Shown here: piece after piece, positions 18,412-28,308 of the stretch | Position numbering within the stretch: position 1 is the first letter of the stretch | Layout of the letters: each line of letters begins with the position of its first letter | DNA from: Vibrio casei | GTDB lineage: Bacteria > Pseudomonadota > Gammaproteobacteria > Enterobacterales > Vibrionaceae | Direction of reading: 5' to 3' | Assembly (NCBI RefSeq): GCF_002218025.2 | Contig: NZ_AP018680.1 | Location: 1,798,001-1,862,000 of the forward strand | Length of the DNA stretch: 64,000 nt | Translations under genes and position numbers: made by a program | The notes under the pieces: model-generated | What the model was told of the DNA's origin: nothing | The model's input: only the letters and a program-made list of their open reading frames with translations | Databases searched by the model: none

Positions 18412-18440
18412 AGTAAACTAGTTAACTGATACAATATCAA
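18412..18440 (-). promoter_or_regulatory. Promoter of mtr with TrpR-like operator
   Basis: On the minus strand -35 TTGATA (18435-18440) is separated by 17 bases from -10 TTTACT (18412-18417). Between and overlapping them, 18414-18433 matches the TrpR operator TGTACTAGTTAACTAGTACA at 16 of 20 positions, with the core CTAGTTAACT intact. Repressor bound there would block RNA polymerase directly, as at trp and mtr promoters of enterics. Confidence 0.72.
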
Positions 18441-18536
18441 AAAACAATCAATAAATAGCAGTAAATCCCATCATTTAAACACCATTAAGATCACTCGGCC
18501 TATCATTTCATCGCGTTCAGGTTGGTTGTGCCAGGT

Positions 18537-19424
18537 TTATTGCCTGCGTGAAATCTCCTCATTAACCCAATGCAACAACTGCTTAGTCGCCTTAGATAAC
18601 ACCTGATTTTGCCGCACAATATAACCCAAACTAGTGCTAGGGAACTGCGGTAATTGGGTAACTTTTGTGGTTAAACTCGGCTTCGTATAAAGTGAGAATT
18701 CCGGCACAATCGCAACGCCAAACCCCGCTTCTGCCCAGTCTATCTGCGCATCCACACTGCCCACTTCCATAATCCGATATTTAGGTAAATTTAATGATGG
18801 TAACGCGCTATCCAGTAAGTCTCGGGTCCGGGTATCGTGCCCTAATAAAATCAATGTTGGTAGATCGGTCAGGGACGCATCATCGGTGTATTTTGCTTGT
18901 TGCCACAACTCTAAATCATTGCCTAATGCACACCATTTTACTTGCTGAAGCTCAGTGAAATGCAAAGGCTCACTTTCTTTTTGTGCGATCACAAATCCTA
19001 AATCCGCTTCCGCACTCTTTACCAAACTAGATGCTTGCGATGAAGTGGTATTAAGCAAAGAAAAATCAATCCCCGGAAATTCGGCTTTAAACAGCTGAAA
19101 AGGCTCAATAAGCAATAATCGAGAAATAATGTCACTCGCCGCAATGGTTAATGTGCCTTGGCTCAAATCATTAATCGCATTCAAATCCGACTGACAAACC
19201 TGCAATTCCCACAGTGCCTTTTTCGACGATACTAATAAACGTAACCCCGCTTGTGTTAAACAAAATGGATTGCGCTCGATCAATTTCACTCGGGTGTTTT
19301 TTTCAAGTTGTTTAATGTGCAGGCTAACATTAGGTTGCGTCATATGTAATGCATTGGCCGTTTTACCAAAATGCTTTAATTCAGCCAACGTCACAAATGT
19401 TTTTAACCAATGAATATCTAACAT
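18537..19424 (-). CDS. LysR-family transcriptional regulator
   Basis: DNA-binding regulator, 295 residues. The N-terminal winged helix-turn-helix lies at residues about 3-62 (FGKTANALHMTQPNVSLHI), and the periplasmic-binding-like effector domain at about 90-290. The start ATG follows AAGGTGAAGGT. It is divergent from the PurA paralogue with 133 bases between, holding a T-N11-A dyad, so it most likely regulates itself and that gene. The effector is unknown. IlvY-like features in the N-terminus are general to the family. Confidence 0.88.
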   Translation of the reverse strand: MLDIHWLKTFVTLAELKHFGKTANALHMTQPNVSLHIKQLEKNTRVKLIERNPFCLTQAGLRLLVSSKKALWELQVCQSDLNAINDLSQGTLTIAASDIISRLLLIEPFQLFKAEFPGIDFSLLNTTSSQASSLVKSAEADLGFVIAQKESEPLHFTELQQVKWCALGNDLELWQQAKYTDDASLTDLPTLILLGHDTRTRDLLDSALPSLNLPKYRIMEVGSVDAQIDWAEAGFGVAIVPEFSLYTKPSLTTKVTQLPQFPSTSLGYIVRQNQVLSKATKQLLHWVNEEISRRQ

Positions 19425-19458
19425 ACCTTCACCTTAATGGAACCTCTCAACTCAAAAT

Positions 19459-19479
19459 TTGATATGAAATACTTATCAA
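19459..19479. promoter_or_regulatory. LysR-type operator between the LysR gene and purA2
   Basis: TTGATA and TATCAA form a perfect dyad around nine bases, with the T-N11-A spacing expected of a LysR box. A TATAAT sequence lies at 19489-19494 ahead of purA2 without a good -35, which fits an activator-dependent promoter. Binding is inferred. Confidence 0.55.
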
Positions 19480-19557
19480 GATCATAATTATAATTAATTT
19501 CTCTTATTTAGATAGAGCGCCTACCATGTTTATTCAAATCAATTTGGAGATGAAATT

Positions 19558-20814
19558 ATGCCGTCTATTGTGGTTGTAGGTGCAAACTGGGGTGACGAAG
19601 GTAAAGGCCGTATCGTTGATTTTTTAGCCGAAGATGCTTCCGCTAGCATTCGCTTTCAAGGTGGTAATAACGCCGGCCATACTGTTGTAAACGACTTTGG
19701 CACCTTTAAATTACACCAACTGCCGAGTGGTATTTTCAATCCAAATTGTATTGCGGTACTTGGCCCAGGCATGGTGATAAGCCCCGCGGCATTAAGCGAA
19801 GAAATGGCTGAAGTTAAAGCCACTGGAGTTGATGTAAAATTATGCATTTCTGATCGCGCAACGCTGTGCCTTCCTTTACATGCACTTGAAGATACACTAG
19901 AAGAACAACGATTAGGTGATGCCGCTTACGGCTCAACGAGACAAGGTATTGCACCGGCGTATGGCGATCGCGTCATGAAGAAAGGCATTTTGGTTGGTTG
20001 GTTAAACCAGCCAGAAGTATTACAAGAGCGCATTCAATTCATGCTTGATTGGAAAATGCCTCAACTAAAAGCCCTCTACCCAAGCTGTGATTTTTCTCAA
20101 AGCGCAGAAGAGATGACCCAATGGCTATTAGATGTTACAGCCGCTTGGCGACCATTTATTTGTAATGTCACTGAACCTTTAAAAGCACTACAAAAACAAG
20201 ATGCCAACCTATTATTTGAAGCCCAACTCGGTGCAGGCCGTGATTTGGTATATGGTGAATATCCATACACCACCTCTTCCAATGTAACTGCCGCTTATGC
20301 CGGTATTGGTAGTGGTTTACCAGCCCTGCGCCCAGAGCGTATTGTTGCTGTCGCGAAATCATTTAGCTCATCTGTGGGTACAGGCACTTTGGTCACCGCT
20401 ATGGAAGAACAAGATAATTTCCGTGAAAGTGCCAATGAATATGGAGCAGTAACCGGTCGCCCACGTGACATGGGTTATTTCGATGCCGTTGCCACTCGTA
20501 ACGGTGTGGAATTACAAGCGGCAACTGAGATTGCATTAACCAAAATCGACTGTTTATCTGGTATGAAAGATTTAAAAATCTGTGTCGCTTATGCCGGCGA
20601 TCACAGTGAAAACCCGATTTGGCCACAAACCGCAGCACTAAGCCCTGTTTACGAAGACATGCAAGGCTGGGATGAAGACATCACCGGTTGCCGCACGTTT
20701 GATAGCCTTCCTATTGCAGCGCAACACTATGTTGAACGCATTGAAGTATTAATGGGCGTCCCTATTAGCATGGTTTCTGTTGGCCCAGAACGTGAGCAAA
20801 TGATCATTCGTTAA
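19558..20814 (+). CDS. purA2: Second, divergent adenylosuccinate synthetase (PurA2)
   Basis: GTP-dependent ligase joining IMP and aspartate in AMP synthesis, 418 residues against about 432 for the standard bacterial enzyme. The catalytic Asp13 (NWGDEGKG) and His41 (AGHT) are kept, as are the phosphate loop and EYPYTTSSN. Changes from the standard sequence include NNAGH for HNAGH, GSTRQGIAPAY for GTTGRGIGPAY, LGAGRDLVYG in place of the AQGTLLDIDHG loop, and TGRPRDMGYFD for the Arg-rich TGRRRRTGW loop. It matches the second PurA known from several Vibrio and Photobacterium genomes. Expected main purA is elsewhere. Divergent from a LysR gene; the ribosome site is GGAGATGAA. Confidence 0.82.
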   Translation: MPSIVVVGANWGDEGKGRIVDFLAEDASASIRFQGGNNAGHTVVNDFGTFKLHQLPSGIFNPNCIAVLGPGMVISPAALSEEMAEVKATGVDVKLCISDRATLCLPLHALEDTLEEQRLGDAAYGSTRQGIAPAYGDRVMKKGILVGWLNQPEVLQERIQFMLDWKMPQLKALYPSCDFSQSAEEMTQWLLDVTAAWRPFICNVTEPLKALQKQDANLLFEAQLGAGRDLVYGEYPYTTSSNVTAAYAGIGSGLPALRPERIVAVAKSFSSSVGTGTLVTAMEEQDNFRESANEYGAVTGRPRDMGYFDAVATRNGVELQAATEIALTKIDCLSGMKDLKICVAYAGDHSENPIWPQTAALSPVYEDMQGWDEDITGCRTFDSLPIAAQHYVERIEVLMGVPISMVSVGPEREQMIIR

Positions 20815-20839
20815 AACCAAACCTACATACTGAATGGCT

Positions 20840-20880
20840 AAAAGCCCTCAAATACTTCATGACGTTATTTAAGGGCTTTT
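20840..20880 (+). terminator. Terminator of purA2
   Basis: AAAAGCCCT with inner AAATA pairs with TATTT and AGGGCTTTT (one mismatch), 25 bases after the stop. Confidence 0.85.
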
Positions 20881-20980
20881 AATCAATACTAAAAATACAA
20901 CGATGAAAAAGTCACGGCTTGTCCTATGCCTAAAATCTTCAATTCATGACAGAGAAGAGAAATTAAATAAATAAATAAAT

Positions 20981-21024
20981 AAAAAACAAAAACCCCAGAT
21001 AACTTATTAAGCTATCTGGGGTTT
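20981..21024 (-). terminator. Terminator of tRNA-Arg
   Basis: AAACCCCAGATA and TATCTGGGGTTT are perfect 12-base complements, followed on the minus strand by a T-rich tract. It lies 10 bases beyond the tRNA 3' end. Confidence 0.9.
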
Positions 21025-21034
21025 CTTTTGTATA

Positions 21035-21111
<77 letters not shown>

Positions 21112-21123
21112 TTTAAGTGGGGA

Positions 21124-21151
21124 ATTATACGAGATGAACGCGTTAGGTCAA
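21124..21151 (-). promoter_or_regulatory. Sigma-70 promoter of tRNA-Arg
   Basis: Minus strand TTGACC, 16 bases, TATAAT, followed by a TCCCC discriminator of the kind seen at stable-RNA promoters. It lies just 13 bases from the mature tRNA 5' end. Confidence 0.85.
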
Positions 21152-21227
21152 CGCCTTTATTCTATATAATGGTTTGATTGCTGAAAAAAAGCGCATTGTA
21201 ATAAATAAGTTAGAAATTAAGTTGATG

Positions 21228-21243
21228 ATGCAAACGTTTGCGG
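21228..21243 (+). promoter_or_regulatory. PurR operator upstream of folD
   Basis: ATGCAAACGTTTGCGG carries the perfect palindromic core GCAAACGTTTGC of the PurR box ACGCAAACGTTTGCGT (14 of 16 positions). It lies about 80 bases before the folD start, fitting repression of one-carbon metabolism by purines. Confidence 0.8.
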
Positions 21244-21324
21244 CATAGATATTGATCACGTTTTTTGCGACAATACGCCGCGTTGTCAACTGCTGCTAGT
21301 CTAATGAGGATAGTAAAGAAAACC

Positions 21325-22179
21325 ATGACTGCTCAAATTATTGATGGAAAGTTAATATCTCAAACCGTTCGTTCGGAAGTTAAAGCTCGTGTCCAAGCTC
21401 GTGTTGAGGCTGGTTTACGTGCTCCCGGCCTTGCTGTCGTGTTAGTAGGAAGTGACCCAGCTTCTCAAGTTTATGTGGGGAGTAAGCGCCGCGCTTGTGA
21501 AGAGGTTGGGTTTATTTCAAAGTCATTTGATTTGCCCACGACAACAACCGAAGCTGAATTGCTAGAAATTGTTGAGCAGCTTAACAGTGATCCTGAAATC
21601 GATGGTATTTTAGTTCAACTCCCCCTGCCTGCGGGTATTGATAGCACGAAGGTATTAGAAAATATCCATCCTGAAAAAGATGTTGATGGATTTCATCCGT
21701 ATAATGTCGGTCGCTTATGCCAACGTATGCCAAAACTTCGTTCTTGTACTCCTAAAGGTATTATCACCTTGTTAGAGCGTTATAATGTTGATTGTTATGG
21801 TAAGCATGCTGTGATTGTTGGTGCCTCTAATATTGTGGGGCGCCCAATGACATTAGAGCTGCTACTTGCTGGTTGCACCACCACCACTTGTCATCGATTC
21901 ACTAAGGATTTGGAAGGCCATGTTCGCCAAGCCGATATATTAGTCGTTGCCGTTGGTAAACCGAATTTTATTCCTGGTGCTTGGATTAAAGAAGGCGCTA
22001 TTGTGATCGATGTGGGCATTAACCGCATGGAAGATGGAAAGCTCATTGGTGATGTGGAATACGACGTTGCAAAATTAAAAGCAAGCCATATTACTCCTGT
22101 ACCCGGTGGCGTTGGTCCTATGACAGTGGCAAGCTTGATCGAAAACACCATGCTCGCTTGTGAGAAGTTTTCAAAGTAA
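21325..22179 (+). CDS. folD: Methylenetetrahydrofolate dehydrogenase/cyclohydrolase FolD
   Basis: Bifunctional cytosolic enzyme converting 5,10-methylene-THF to 10-formyl-THF with NADP, 284 residues (E. coli 288). Catalytic motif [20 protein letters not shown] contains the Tyr and Lys of the active site; [21 protein letters not shown] and [15 protein letters not shown] nucleotide loop ([12 protein letters not shown]) follow, then [12 protein letters not shown] chose ATG 21325 (MTAQIIDGK) by homology; the frame extends to 21265 but the extra residues are not conserved. Followed by a strong terminator. Confidence 0.96.
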   Translation: MTAQIIDGKLISQTVRSEVKARVQARVEAGLRAPGLAVVLVGSDPASQVYVGSKRRACEEVGFISKSFDLPTTTTEAELLEIVEQLNSDPEIDGILVQLPLPAGIDSTKVLENIHPEKDVDGFHPYNVGRLCQRMPKLRSCTPKGIITLLERYNVDCYGKHAVIVGASNIVGRPMTLELLLAGCTTTTCHRFTKDLEGHVRQADILVVAVGKPNFIPGAWIKEGAIVIDVGINRMEDGKLIGDVEYDVAKLKASHITPVPGGVGPMTVASLIENTMLACEKFSK

Positions 22180-22203
22180 TCTTTCGAATTTAAAGCATAA
22201 AAC

Positions 22204-22246
22204 AAACCCCTTGCTAAGTTAAAGTGATTAGCAAGGGGTTTTTTAT
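22204..22246 (+). terminator. Terminator of folD
   Basis: AACCCCTTGCTAA and TTAGCAAGGGGTT pair perfectly around an 11-base loop and are followed by TTTTTT. Confidence 0.92.
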
Positions 22247-22279
22247 TTAGCACGGCTTACGTATTTTTATTCTAACGTT

Positions 22280-25200
22280 TTATCTTTGTCTTGTACTGGC
22301 TGCTTCTTCTGGTTCTTCCCTTTTCTTACCGAAAATTTTCATGACCCCTACATAGAATAAAGGGACAAAGAATATGGCCAAGAAAGTCGCTGTGAACATC
22401 CCACCAATAACCGAAGTACCAATAGCATGGCGAGAATTAGCACCAGCACCAGTACTGGTTGCCAACGGCAATACGCCAAGAATAAAGGCCAAAGAGGTCA
22501 TCAAGATCGGGCGTAAACGCATACGACATGCTTCCATCGTAGCTTCGACTAACCCCATACCTTTGTCATAAAGGTCTTTAGCAAACTCGACGATTAGGAT
22601 GGCGTTCTTAGCCGATAACCCTATGGTGGTTAATAGACCTACCTGTAAGTACACATCGTTTTCTAACCCACGCATCATCGTCGCCGCAAGCGCACCTAAT
22701 ACACCTAACGGAACGACCAAAATAACCGCCATGGGCACTGACCAACTTTCATATAAAGCCGCTAGACTCAAGAAAACCACAATCATGGATATCGCATAGA
22801 GTATCGGTGCTTGTGAACCTGACATCCGCTCTTGATACGACATTCCGGTCCAACTAACGGCAACACCATCTGGTAAGGTTTTAGCTATCTCTTCAATAGC
22901 ATCCATAGCATCTCCGGTGCTGTAACCCGCTTTGGCTTCACCTAAAATTTCAATGGCAGAGTTACCATTATAACGTTGTAAGTTAGGCGAGCTGGTTCCC
23001 CAATGCGTGTGACTAAAGGCATTAAATGGCACCATCTTGTCTTCATTATTACGCACATACCAATTATCCAGATCATCTGGTGTCATACGATAAGGCGCAT
23101 CGGCTTGAATGTACACACGCTTAACTCTGCCTCTATCTATAAAGTCATTCACATAAGATGAACCCCATGCGATAGATAATGTTTTATTAATATCATCAAT
23201 GCTGACACTTAAGGCTTTGGCTTTCTCATAATCCAGATCAATATAAAATTGAGCAGTATCTTCTAATCCATTTGGGCGCACTTTTTGTAACACTGGGCTT
23301 TGTGCGGCTTTTTGAAGCAACATATTACGTGCTTCCATCAATTTATCGTGCCCCATTCCTGAGCGATCTTCTAAATAGAAATCAAAACCGGTTGCTTGCC
23401 CTAGTTCGCGTATGGCGGGTGGGTTAATCGCAAATATAACGCCATCTTTATTTTGGCTAAAATGCTTCATTGCTCGGCCAATAATCGCGTTCACATCTTG
23501 TGATGGGTCGGTACGCTCAGACCAGTCTTTTAAGCTAACAAACCCCATACCCGCATTTTGTGCTTGACCGACAAAACTAAAGCCACTCACTTGGAAGAAT
23601 GCTTCAACATTCTCTTTTTCTTCCGTAGCAAAGTATTCTCTCACCTCGCCCAAGACTTTTTCCGTACGCTCTAAGGTCGCACCAGAAGGGAGCTGCACCA
23701 TGACCATAAAGTTACCTTGGTCTTCATCTGGCAGAAAGCTCGCAGGAATTGACGTAAACATCCACCCCATCAACGGCAATAACGCAAGGTAGATAATAAA
23801 CATACGTTTAGGGCGCTTTAAAATGCCACCGACTCCGGATGTGTATTTCTCACTTGAACGGTTAAATTTGCGGTTAAACCAACCAAAGAAGCCCGTTGTT
23901 TTTTCGCCATGGCTTGGCTTTAACATTGTGGCACAAAGGGCAGGTGTGAAGATCATAGCAACAATAACCGACAATACCATTGAGGCAACAATGGTCAACG
24001 AGAACTGACGATAAATTGCCCCTGTAGAGCCGCTCATGAATGCCATAGGAATGAATACTGCAGAAAGCACCATCGCCACGCCGACTAATGCACCGGATAT
24101 TTCTCCCATTGCTTTACGTGTCGCTTCTAATGGGGGCAGCTTTTCTTCGGCCATTACCCTTTCCACGTTTTCCACCACAACGATGGCATCGTCCACCAGC
24201 AAACCGATGGCAAGTACCATACCAAACATCGTTAAGGTGTTAACACTAAATCCCAATGCAGACATAACACCAAAAGCGCCAAGCAATACCACAGGAACCG
24301 CAATGGTAGGAATAAGTGTCGCACGCAAATTTTGTAAGAATAGATACATCACCAAGAAAACCAAGACAATGGCTTCAATTAAAGTATGCACAACCTCTTC
24401 AATAGACAATGTCACAAAAGGAATAGTGTCCATGGCTTTTTCCATCACGAGCCCGTGTGGCATAGATTTCGCCAATTCTGCTAACTTTTCATCAACACGT
24501 TTTTGCGTATCAATGGCATTCGCACCTGTCCCAAGTTTAATCGCAATCCCACCGGCACCTTTTCCGTTATAACGGGAAAGCACGCTCATATCCTCGCCAT
24601 TTAGCTCCACACGGGCGACATCTTTCACTCTAACCTGTGAGCCATCTGCATTCACTTTAAGTAGTATGTTTTCAAACTGCTTCGTGGTTTCTAGCCGACT
24701 TTGGGCCGTAATAGTGGCATTTATCAGTTGACCTTTAACCGACGGTGCACCACCTAATTGACCAACGGTTACTTCGGTATTCTGTGCTTGAATGGCGCTA
24801 GATACATCAATCGGTGTTAATTGGTAGCTGGTTAATTTAGACGGATCAAGCCAAATACGCATAGCATACTGCGAACCGAAGACTTGAACATCACCCACAC
24901 CATTAATTCGACTGAGTGGATCAGAGATATGAGAATTCACATAATCTTTTATATCATCGCCCGTCATACTGCCATCTTGAGAGATGAAAGCCGTCACCGA
25001 CATAAAAGAAGAAGACGTTTTACGTACACTTAAACCTTGCTGTTGAACTTCAGCAGGTAATTGACTCATCGCTTGTTGTAACTGGTTTTGCACCTGAACT
25101 TGAGCAATATCTGGGTCCGTGCCCAAAGCAAAAGTTAACGTCACTGAAACCGATCCAGATGCACTACTTGAAGAGGACATGTAAAGCAGATTATCCAATC

Positions 25201-25411
25201 CCGTCATATTCTGTTCTACCACCTGAGTCACAGAGTTTTCTGCAGTTTTAGCGGAAGCTCCTGGATACACAGCCGAAATTTGAACTGCAGGTGGGGCAAT
25301 GGTTGGGTATTGCTGAACAGGAAGGCTTGTCACTGCCAGTGCCCCGCCGAGCATAATAAGGATCGCAATCACCCATGCAAAAATAGGGCGATCGATAAAA
25401 AATCTAACCAT
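22280..25411 (-). CDS. RND multidrug efflux pump (AcrB/VexB/VmeB type)
   Basis: Inner-membrane proton-driven drug exporter of the HAE1 family, 1043 residues, normal length. Twelve membrane segments with two large periplasmic loops. The proton relay Asp pair is in [16 protein letters not shown] (TM4) and the relay Lys in [16 protein letters not shown] (TM10). The N-terminus [17 protein letters not shown] is typical. It lies 12 bases after its membrane-fusion partner. No outer-membrane channel is encoded here, so it presumably uses a TolC from elsewhere. Substrates cannot be told from sequence. Confidence 0.93.
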   Translation of the reverse strand: MVRFFIDRPIFAWVIAILIMLGGALAVTSLPVQQYPTIAPPAVQISAVYPGASAKTAENSVTQVVEQNMTGLDNLLYMSSSSSASGSVSVTLTFALGTDPDIAQVQVQNQLQQAMSQLPAEVQQQGLSVRKTSSSFMSVTAFISQDGSMTGDDIKDYVNSHISDPLSRINGVGDVQVFGSQYAMRIWLDPSKLTSYQLTPIDVSSAIQAQNTEVTVGQLGGAPSVKGQLINATITAQSRLETTKQFENILLKVNADGSQVRVKDVARVELNGEDMSVLSRYNGKGAGGIAIKLGTGANAIDTQKRVDEKLAELAKSMPHGLVMEKAMDTIPFVTLSIEEVVHTLIEAIVLVFLVMYLFLQNLRATLIPTIAVPVVLLGAFGVMSALGFSVNTLTMFGMVLAIGLLVDDAIVVVENVERVMAEEKLPPLEATRKAMGEISGALVGVAMVLSAVFIPMAFMSGSTGAIYRQFSLTIVASMVLSVIVAMIFTPALCATMLKPSHGEKTTGFFGWFNRKFNRSSEKYTSGVGGILKRPKRMFIIYLALLPLMGWMFTSIPASFLPDEDQGNFMVMVQLPSGATLERTEKVLGEVREYFATEEKENVEAFFQVSGFSFVGQAQNAGMGFVSLKDWSERTDPSQDVNAIIGRAMKHFSQNKDGVIFAINPPAIRELGQATGFDFYLEDRSGMGHDKLMEARNMLLQKAAQSPVLQKVRPNGLEDTAQFYIDLDYEKAKALSVSIDDINKTLSIAWGSSYVNDFIDRGRVKRVYIQADAPYRMTPDDLDNWYVRNNEDKMVPFNAFSHTHWGTSSPNLQRYNGNSAIEILGEAKAGYSTGDAMDAIEEIAKTLPDGVAVSWTGMSYQERMSGSQAPILYAISMIVVFLSLAALYESWSVPMAVILVVPLGVLGALAATMMRGLENDVYLQVGLLTTIGLSAKNAILIVEFAKDLYDKGMGLVEATMEACRMRLRPILMTSLAFILGVLPLATSTGAGANSRHAIGTSVIGGMFTATFLAIFFVPLFYVGVMKIFGKKREEPEEAASTRQR

Positions 25412-25423
25412 GATAGCTACCTA

Positions 25424-26602
25424 CTAGTTGGCTTTAGTGGATTTGGCTGAAGCAGGCGCTTCTGGGGCTTTTTTGACAGACTCATCAGATAACACTTCCA
25501 CAGGCATGCCAGGGCGGATACGTAATAAATTGTTAGCAATCACGTGATCACCTTCCTGCAAACCAGAGGTAATCACCCACTCATTACTATTAACCGTACC
25601 GCCAGTTACGACTGGACGCACAGCCACTTTACCGTCTTCTACCACCATAACCGTCGCTTTACCTAGGTTATTAAATGTCACCAACGATTGAGGAAGTGTC
25701 ACCATGGGTTGATTATTTGCGGTAATTATTTGCGCTCGCACAAACATTCCTGGAAGCAATATTGAATTAGGATTGGGAATAACAGCACGTAAAGTGACAC
25801 TTCCTGTCGAAGGATCAACTCGAGTACCTGAAAACGTTAACTTACCATCGTGATCGTATTTTGAGCCATCTTCCAAAGAAACCGACACTTTAAGATTAGA
25901 ATTATTACCTAAATTTTTCTTGATACGAGCCATCGCCAGTGACGATTGTGTCAGGTCAACATAAATAGGATCAAGTGCTTGAATCATCGTGAGTGGAGTT
26001 TCTTGGTTTGTCGTGGTTAACGCACCTTCAGTGACATTTGAAATATCAATACGCCCCGTGATAGGCGCTTTAACTTGCGTATACGACAACAAAATTCCAG
26101 CGTTATCTAATGCGGCTTTGGCAACTGCCGATTGAGCTTGAGCTTGTTTCCAGTTTCCTTCTGCGGTGTCGTAATCTTCTTGGCTAATTAATTTACGTTT
26201 AATTAAATTTTGATAACGAAGTGCGGTTTTCTTTGATACCGATTCATCCGCTTGAGCCTTCAGTAATGCTGCTTTAGCACTATTCACATCAGATTGGTAA
26301 GTAGCAGGATCAATCTGATATAACACGTCACCTTTTTGAACAAGCTGACCTTCTTCAAAAAGTCGTTTTTCAATAATACCAGTGACTTGTGGACGAACTT
26401 CTGCAACACGCGGAGACACAACACGTGCTGGAAGTTCTGTGAACGTTGTCGTTGGTTTTTTCTCTACGTTGATGACTTGGACTGATAACGTTTGTGGCGA
26501 GGTAGAGGTTGTTTTTTCTGAATCATTCTTAGTATCACAACCGACTAAAACTAATAGTAATAAGACGGACAATGATCCGGTAGAAAATCGTTTGGTGAGC
26601 AT
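25424..26602 (-). CDS. RND efflux membrane-fusion lipoprotein (AcrA/VexA/VmeA type)
   Basis: Periplasmic adaptor, 392 residues, with a lipoprotein signal (LLLLVLVGC). Half-lipoyl motifs PQVTGIIEKRLFEEGQLV and VKAPITGRIDIS flank a coiled-coil hairpin (about 95-160), followed by beta-barrel and membrane-proximal domains. It links the RND pump to TolC. First gene of the pair; no TetR or other repressor gene is adjacent, unlike many such operons. Confidence 0.93.
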   Translation of the reverse strand: MLTKRFSTGSLSVLLLLVLVGCDTKNDSEKTTSTSPQTLSVQVINVEKKPTTTFTELPARVVSPRVAEVRPQVTGIIEKRLFEEGQLVQKGDVLYQIDPATYQSDVNSAKAALLKAQADESVSKKTALRYQNLIKRKLISQEDYDTAEGNWKQAQAQSAVAKAALDNAGILLSYTQVKAPITGRIDISNVTEGALTTTNQETPLTMIQALDPIYVDLTQSSLAMARIKKNLGNNSNLKVSVSLEDGSKYDHDGKLTFSGTRVDPSTGSVTLRAVIPNPNSILLPGMFVRAQIITANNQPMVTLPQSLVTFNNLGKATVMVVEDGKVAVRPVVTGGTVNSNEWVITSGLQEGDHVIANNLLRIRPGMPVEVLSDESVKKAPEAPASAKSTKAN

Positions 26603-26781
26603 AATGGTTTCTCAAATTTATTTACTAGTACCATCCAAAATCGCAATAGTAAAAAGGTAAAAAATGTTTCCAAGTATGCAAAAATATACCTAACGCCCCT
26701 AAAAATAAATGAGAAGGCACTTTGTTTACATTTATTTACGATAACCGAGCCATGTTGACTCGGTAAGCGTTAGGTTATTCA

Positions 26782-27771
26782 TTAATCTTGTACAATACGG
26801 TCAGCCAATGTACTCACGGCAATCGCAAAATAGTAAGAGCGATTCCAGTGCATAAGTACGTTGTAATTATTATAGACTAAATAACTACGACCAATCTCAT
26901 CATCGGGCATGATTAACCACGCTTTAATATCTTCTTTTAAAACCGGCAATGGCGACCCATCTAAACTTGTAATCCCGATTTTACTCCACTCTTGTAAATA
27001 TTTGCCTTTCTCTTCATCTCTTCCTTGAAGTTCAGGGTTGATGCCAGCCGGTACGTGAATTTGGCGTCCCCACGTGTATTTATCGTCCCAACCTTCTGTT
27101 TTTAAATAGTTAGCTGTGGAAGCAAACACATCTTCCTTAGTTGTCCAAATGTCTTTTTTACCATCTCCATTACCATCAGCCGCATAATGTAAAAATGAAG
27201 TTGGCATGAATTGAGCCTGCCCCATAGCACCAGCCCAAGATCCTTTCATATTGTCAGCGCTGATATGACCTTCATCAATGATCTGTAATGCCGCCATGGT
27301 TTGTTTACGAAAAAGCGCTTCACGGCGACCATCAAACGCCAAAGTCGACAGCGCTTCCACCACATTGTAATTGCCCGTAAATCGCCCGAAATTACTTTCA
27401 ACGCCCCACAATGCAACAATGAAACGAGGTTGAACGCCATAAGCATCACCAATACGTTTTAAATCATCAAAATACTCATGATAAAGCCGCTTTCCTTGTT
27501 GAACTTTCCATTTAGGAACCGCTCTTGGGATATACTCATCCAAAGTCAGTTTTTTCTCAGGTTGGTTATTATCAGCAACCACCGCTTTGGGCTTAAATTG
27601 AACATTTTTAAATGCTGAATTTATCGTAGACTCGCTAATGCCTTTTTCTTTCGCTTCTTGCTTTAAACCTTGAACATAAGCGTCAAAATCAGTTTCAGGT
27701 GTCGCAAAACTTTGGAAACTCATTATGCTTCCAACCAAAAATGCAGCCACACCAATAAATTTGGTTTTCAT
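26782..27771 (-). CDS. Lytic murein transglycosylase, MltB family
   Basis: Periplasmic peptidoglycan-cleaving enzyme, 329 residues from ATG 27771, with a Sec signal peptide (ending QSFATPETD). Catalytic Glu lies in ALWGVESNFGRFTG, followed by GSWAGAMGQAQFMPTSF and DGNGDGKKDIW, all characteristic of the SltB/MltB family. No lipobox, so this is a soluble form. ATG 27771 follows AAGGGGAAGT; the open frame to 27825 reads into ycgL. About 20 bases after ycgL, probably cotranscribed. Confidence 0.9.
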   Translation of the reverse strand: MKTKFIGVAAFLVGSIMSFQSFATPETDFDAYVQGLKQEAKEKGISESTINSAFKNVQFKPKAVVADNNQPEKKLTLDEYIPRAVPKWKVQQGKRLYHEYFDDLKRIGDAYGVQPRFIVALWGVESNFGRFTGNYNVVEALSTLAFDGRREALFRKQTMAALQIIDEGHISADNMKGSWAGAMGQAQFMPTSFLHYAADGNGDGKKDIWTTKEDVFASTANYLKTEGWDDKYTWGRQIHVPAGINPELQGRDEEKGKYLQEWSKIGITSLDGSPLPVLKEDIKAWLIMPDDEIGRSYLVYNNYNVLMHWNRSYYFAIAVSTLADRIVQD

Positions 27772-27790
27772 ACTTCCCCTTACAACACGT

Positions 27791-28063
27791 TTACGATTGA
27801 GATTTACGAGATTTATATTCATCAAGTAAGTTGATCTGTGGTGGTGGCAGCTGTAAAAAGAATCCGTCGTCTTTTAAAGACATTTTTACTTTTTCAATAT
27901 CGGCTAATGCGAGTTTTCGCCCTTCCATTTTCATCACCATAACGAAAATGGGTTTACCAAACATTGTCAATAGAGCTTGAGGAACGTCTGAAAAATCATC
28001 TTTCTTTGAAATATAAAGATACATTCCTTCTTTCTTGCTGCTTTTATACACAGAACACAACAT
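27791..28063 (-). CDS. ycgL: YcgL-domain protein
   Basis: Small cytosolic protein of unknown function, 90 residues, YcgL (DUF709) family: [16 protein letters not shown] at the start, [12 protein letters not shown] in the middle and GFFLQLPPP near the end. ATG 28063 follows AAGGA at good spacing; the frame opens earlier at 28081. Its place beside minC on the opposite strand is the common gammaproteobacterial arrangement. Confidence 0.88.
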   Translation of the reverse strand: MLCSVYKSSKKEGMYLYISKKDDFSDVPQALLTMFGKPIFVMVMKMEGRKLALADIEKVKMSLKDDGFFLQLPPPQINLLDEYKSRKSQS

Positions 28064-28308
28064 AACTATCCTTTTTTGCATTTAATATAAGCAATCTAAA
28101 CTGGTAAATGGACTTTCGCTTGGAATTAACACCGTTTTTTATCATTATAATGTCATTTGACAGGCAATTAACCCAGTAAAGTCTTATATAGACTATAACA
28201 TTGAGAGCCTTTTTAAAGTTAAACATTCCGACGACTGGTAACCAATGGTTTGAAATTTAACTCATTGTATTTTCAATACACGCATTCAACTTTAGAGTAA
28301 TTGTCTAT

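Noticed and set aside
19558..20814. PurA paralogue as phage-type PurZ (2-aminoadenylosuccinate synthetase)
   Set aside because: PurZ lacks the catalytic Asp of the WGDEGKG loop; here Asp13 is retained, and no phage genes are nearby.
22374..24572. Plus-strand open frames inside the RND pump gene
   Set aside because: They are shadows of the long RND coding frame with no ribosome sites and low-complexity Thr/Ala-rich sequence.
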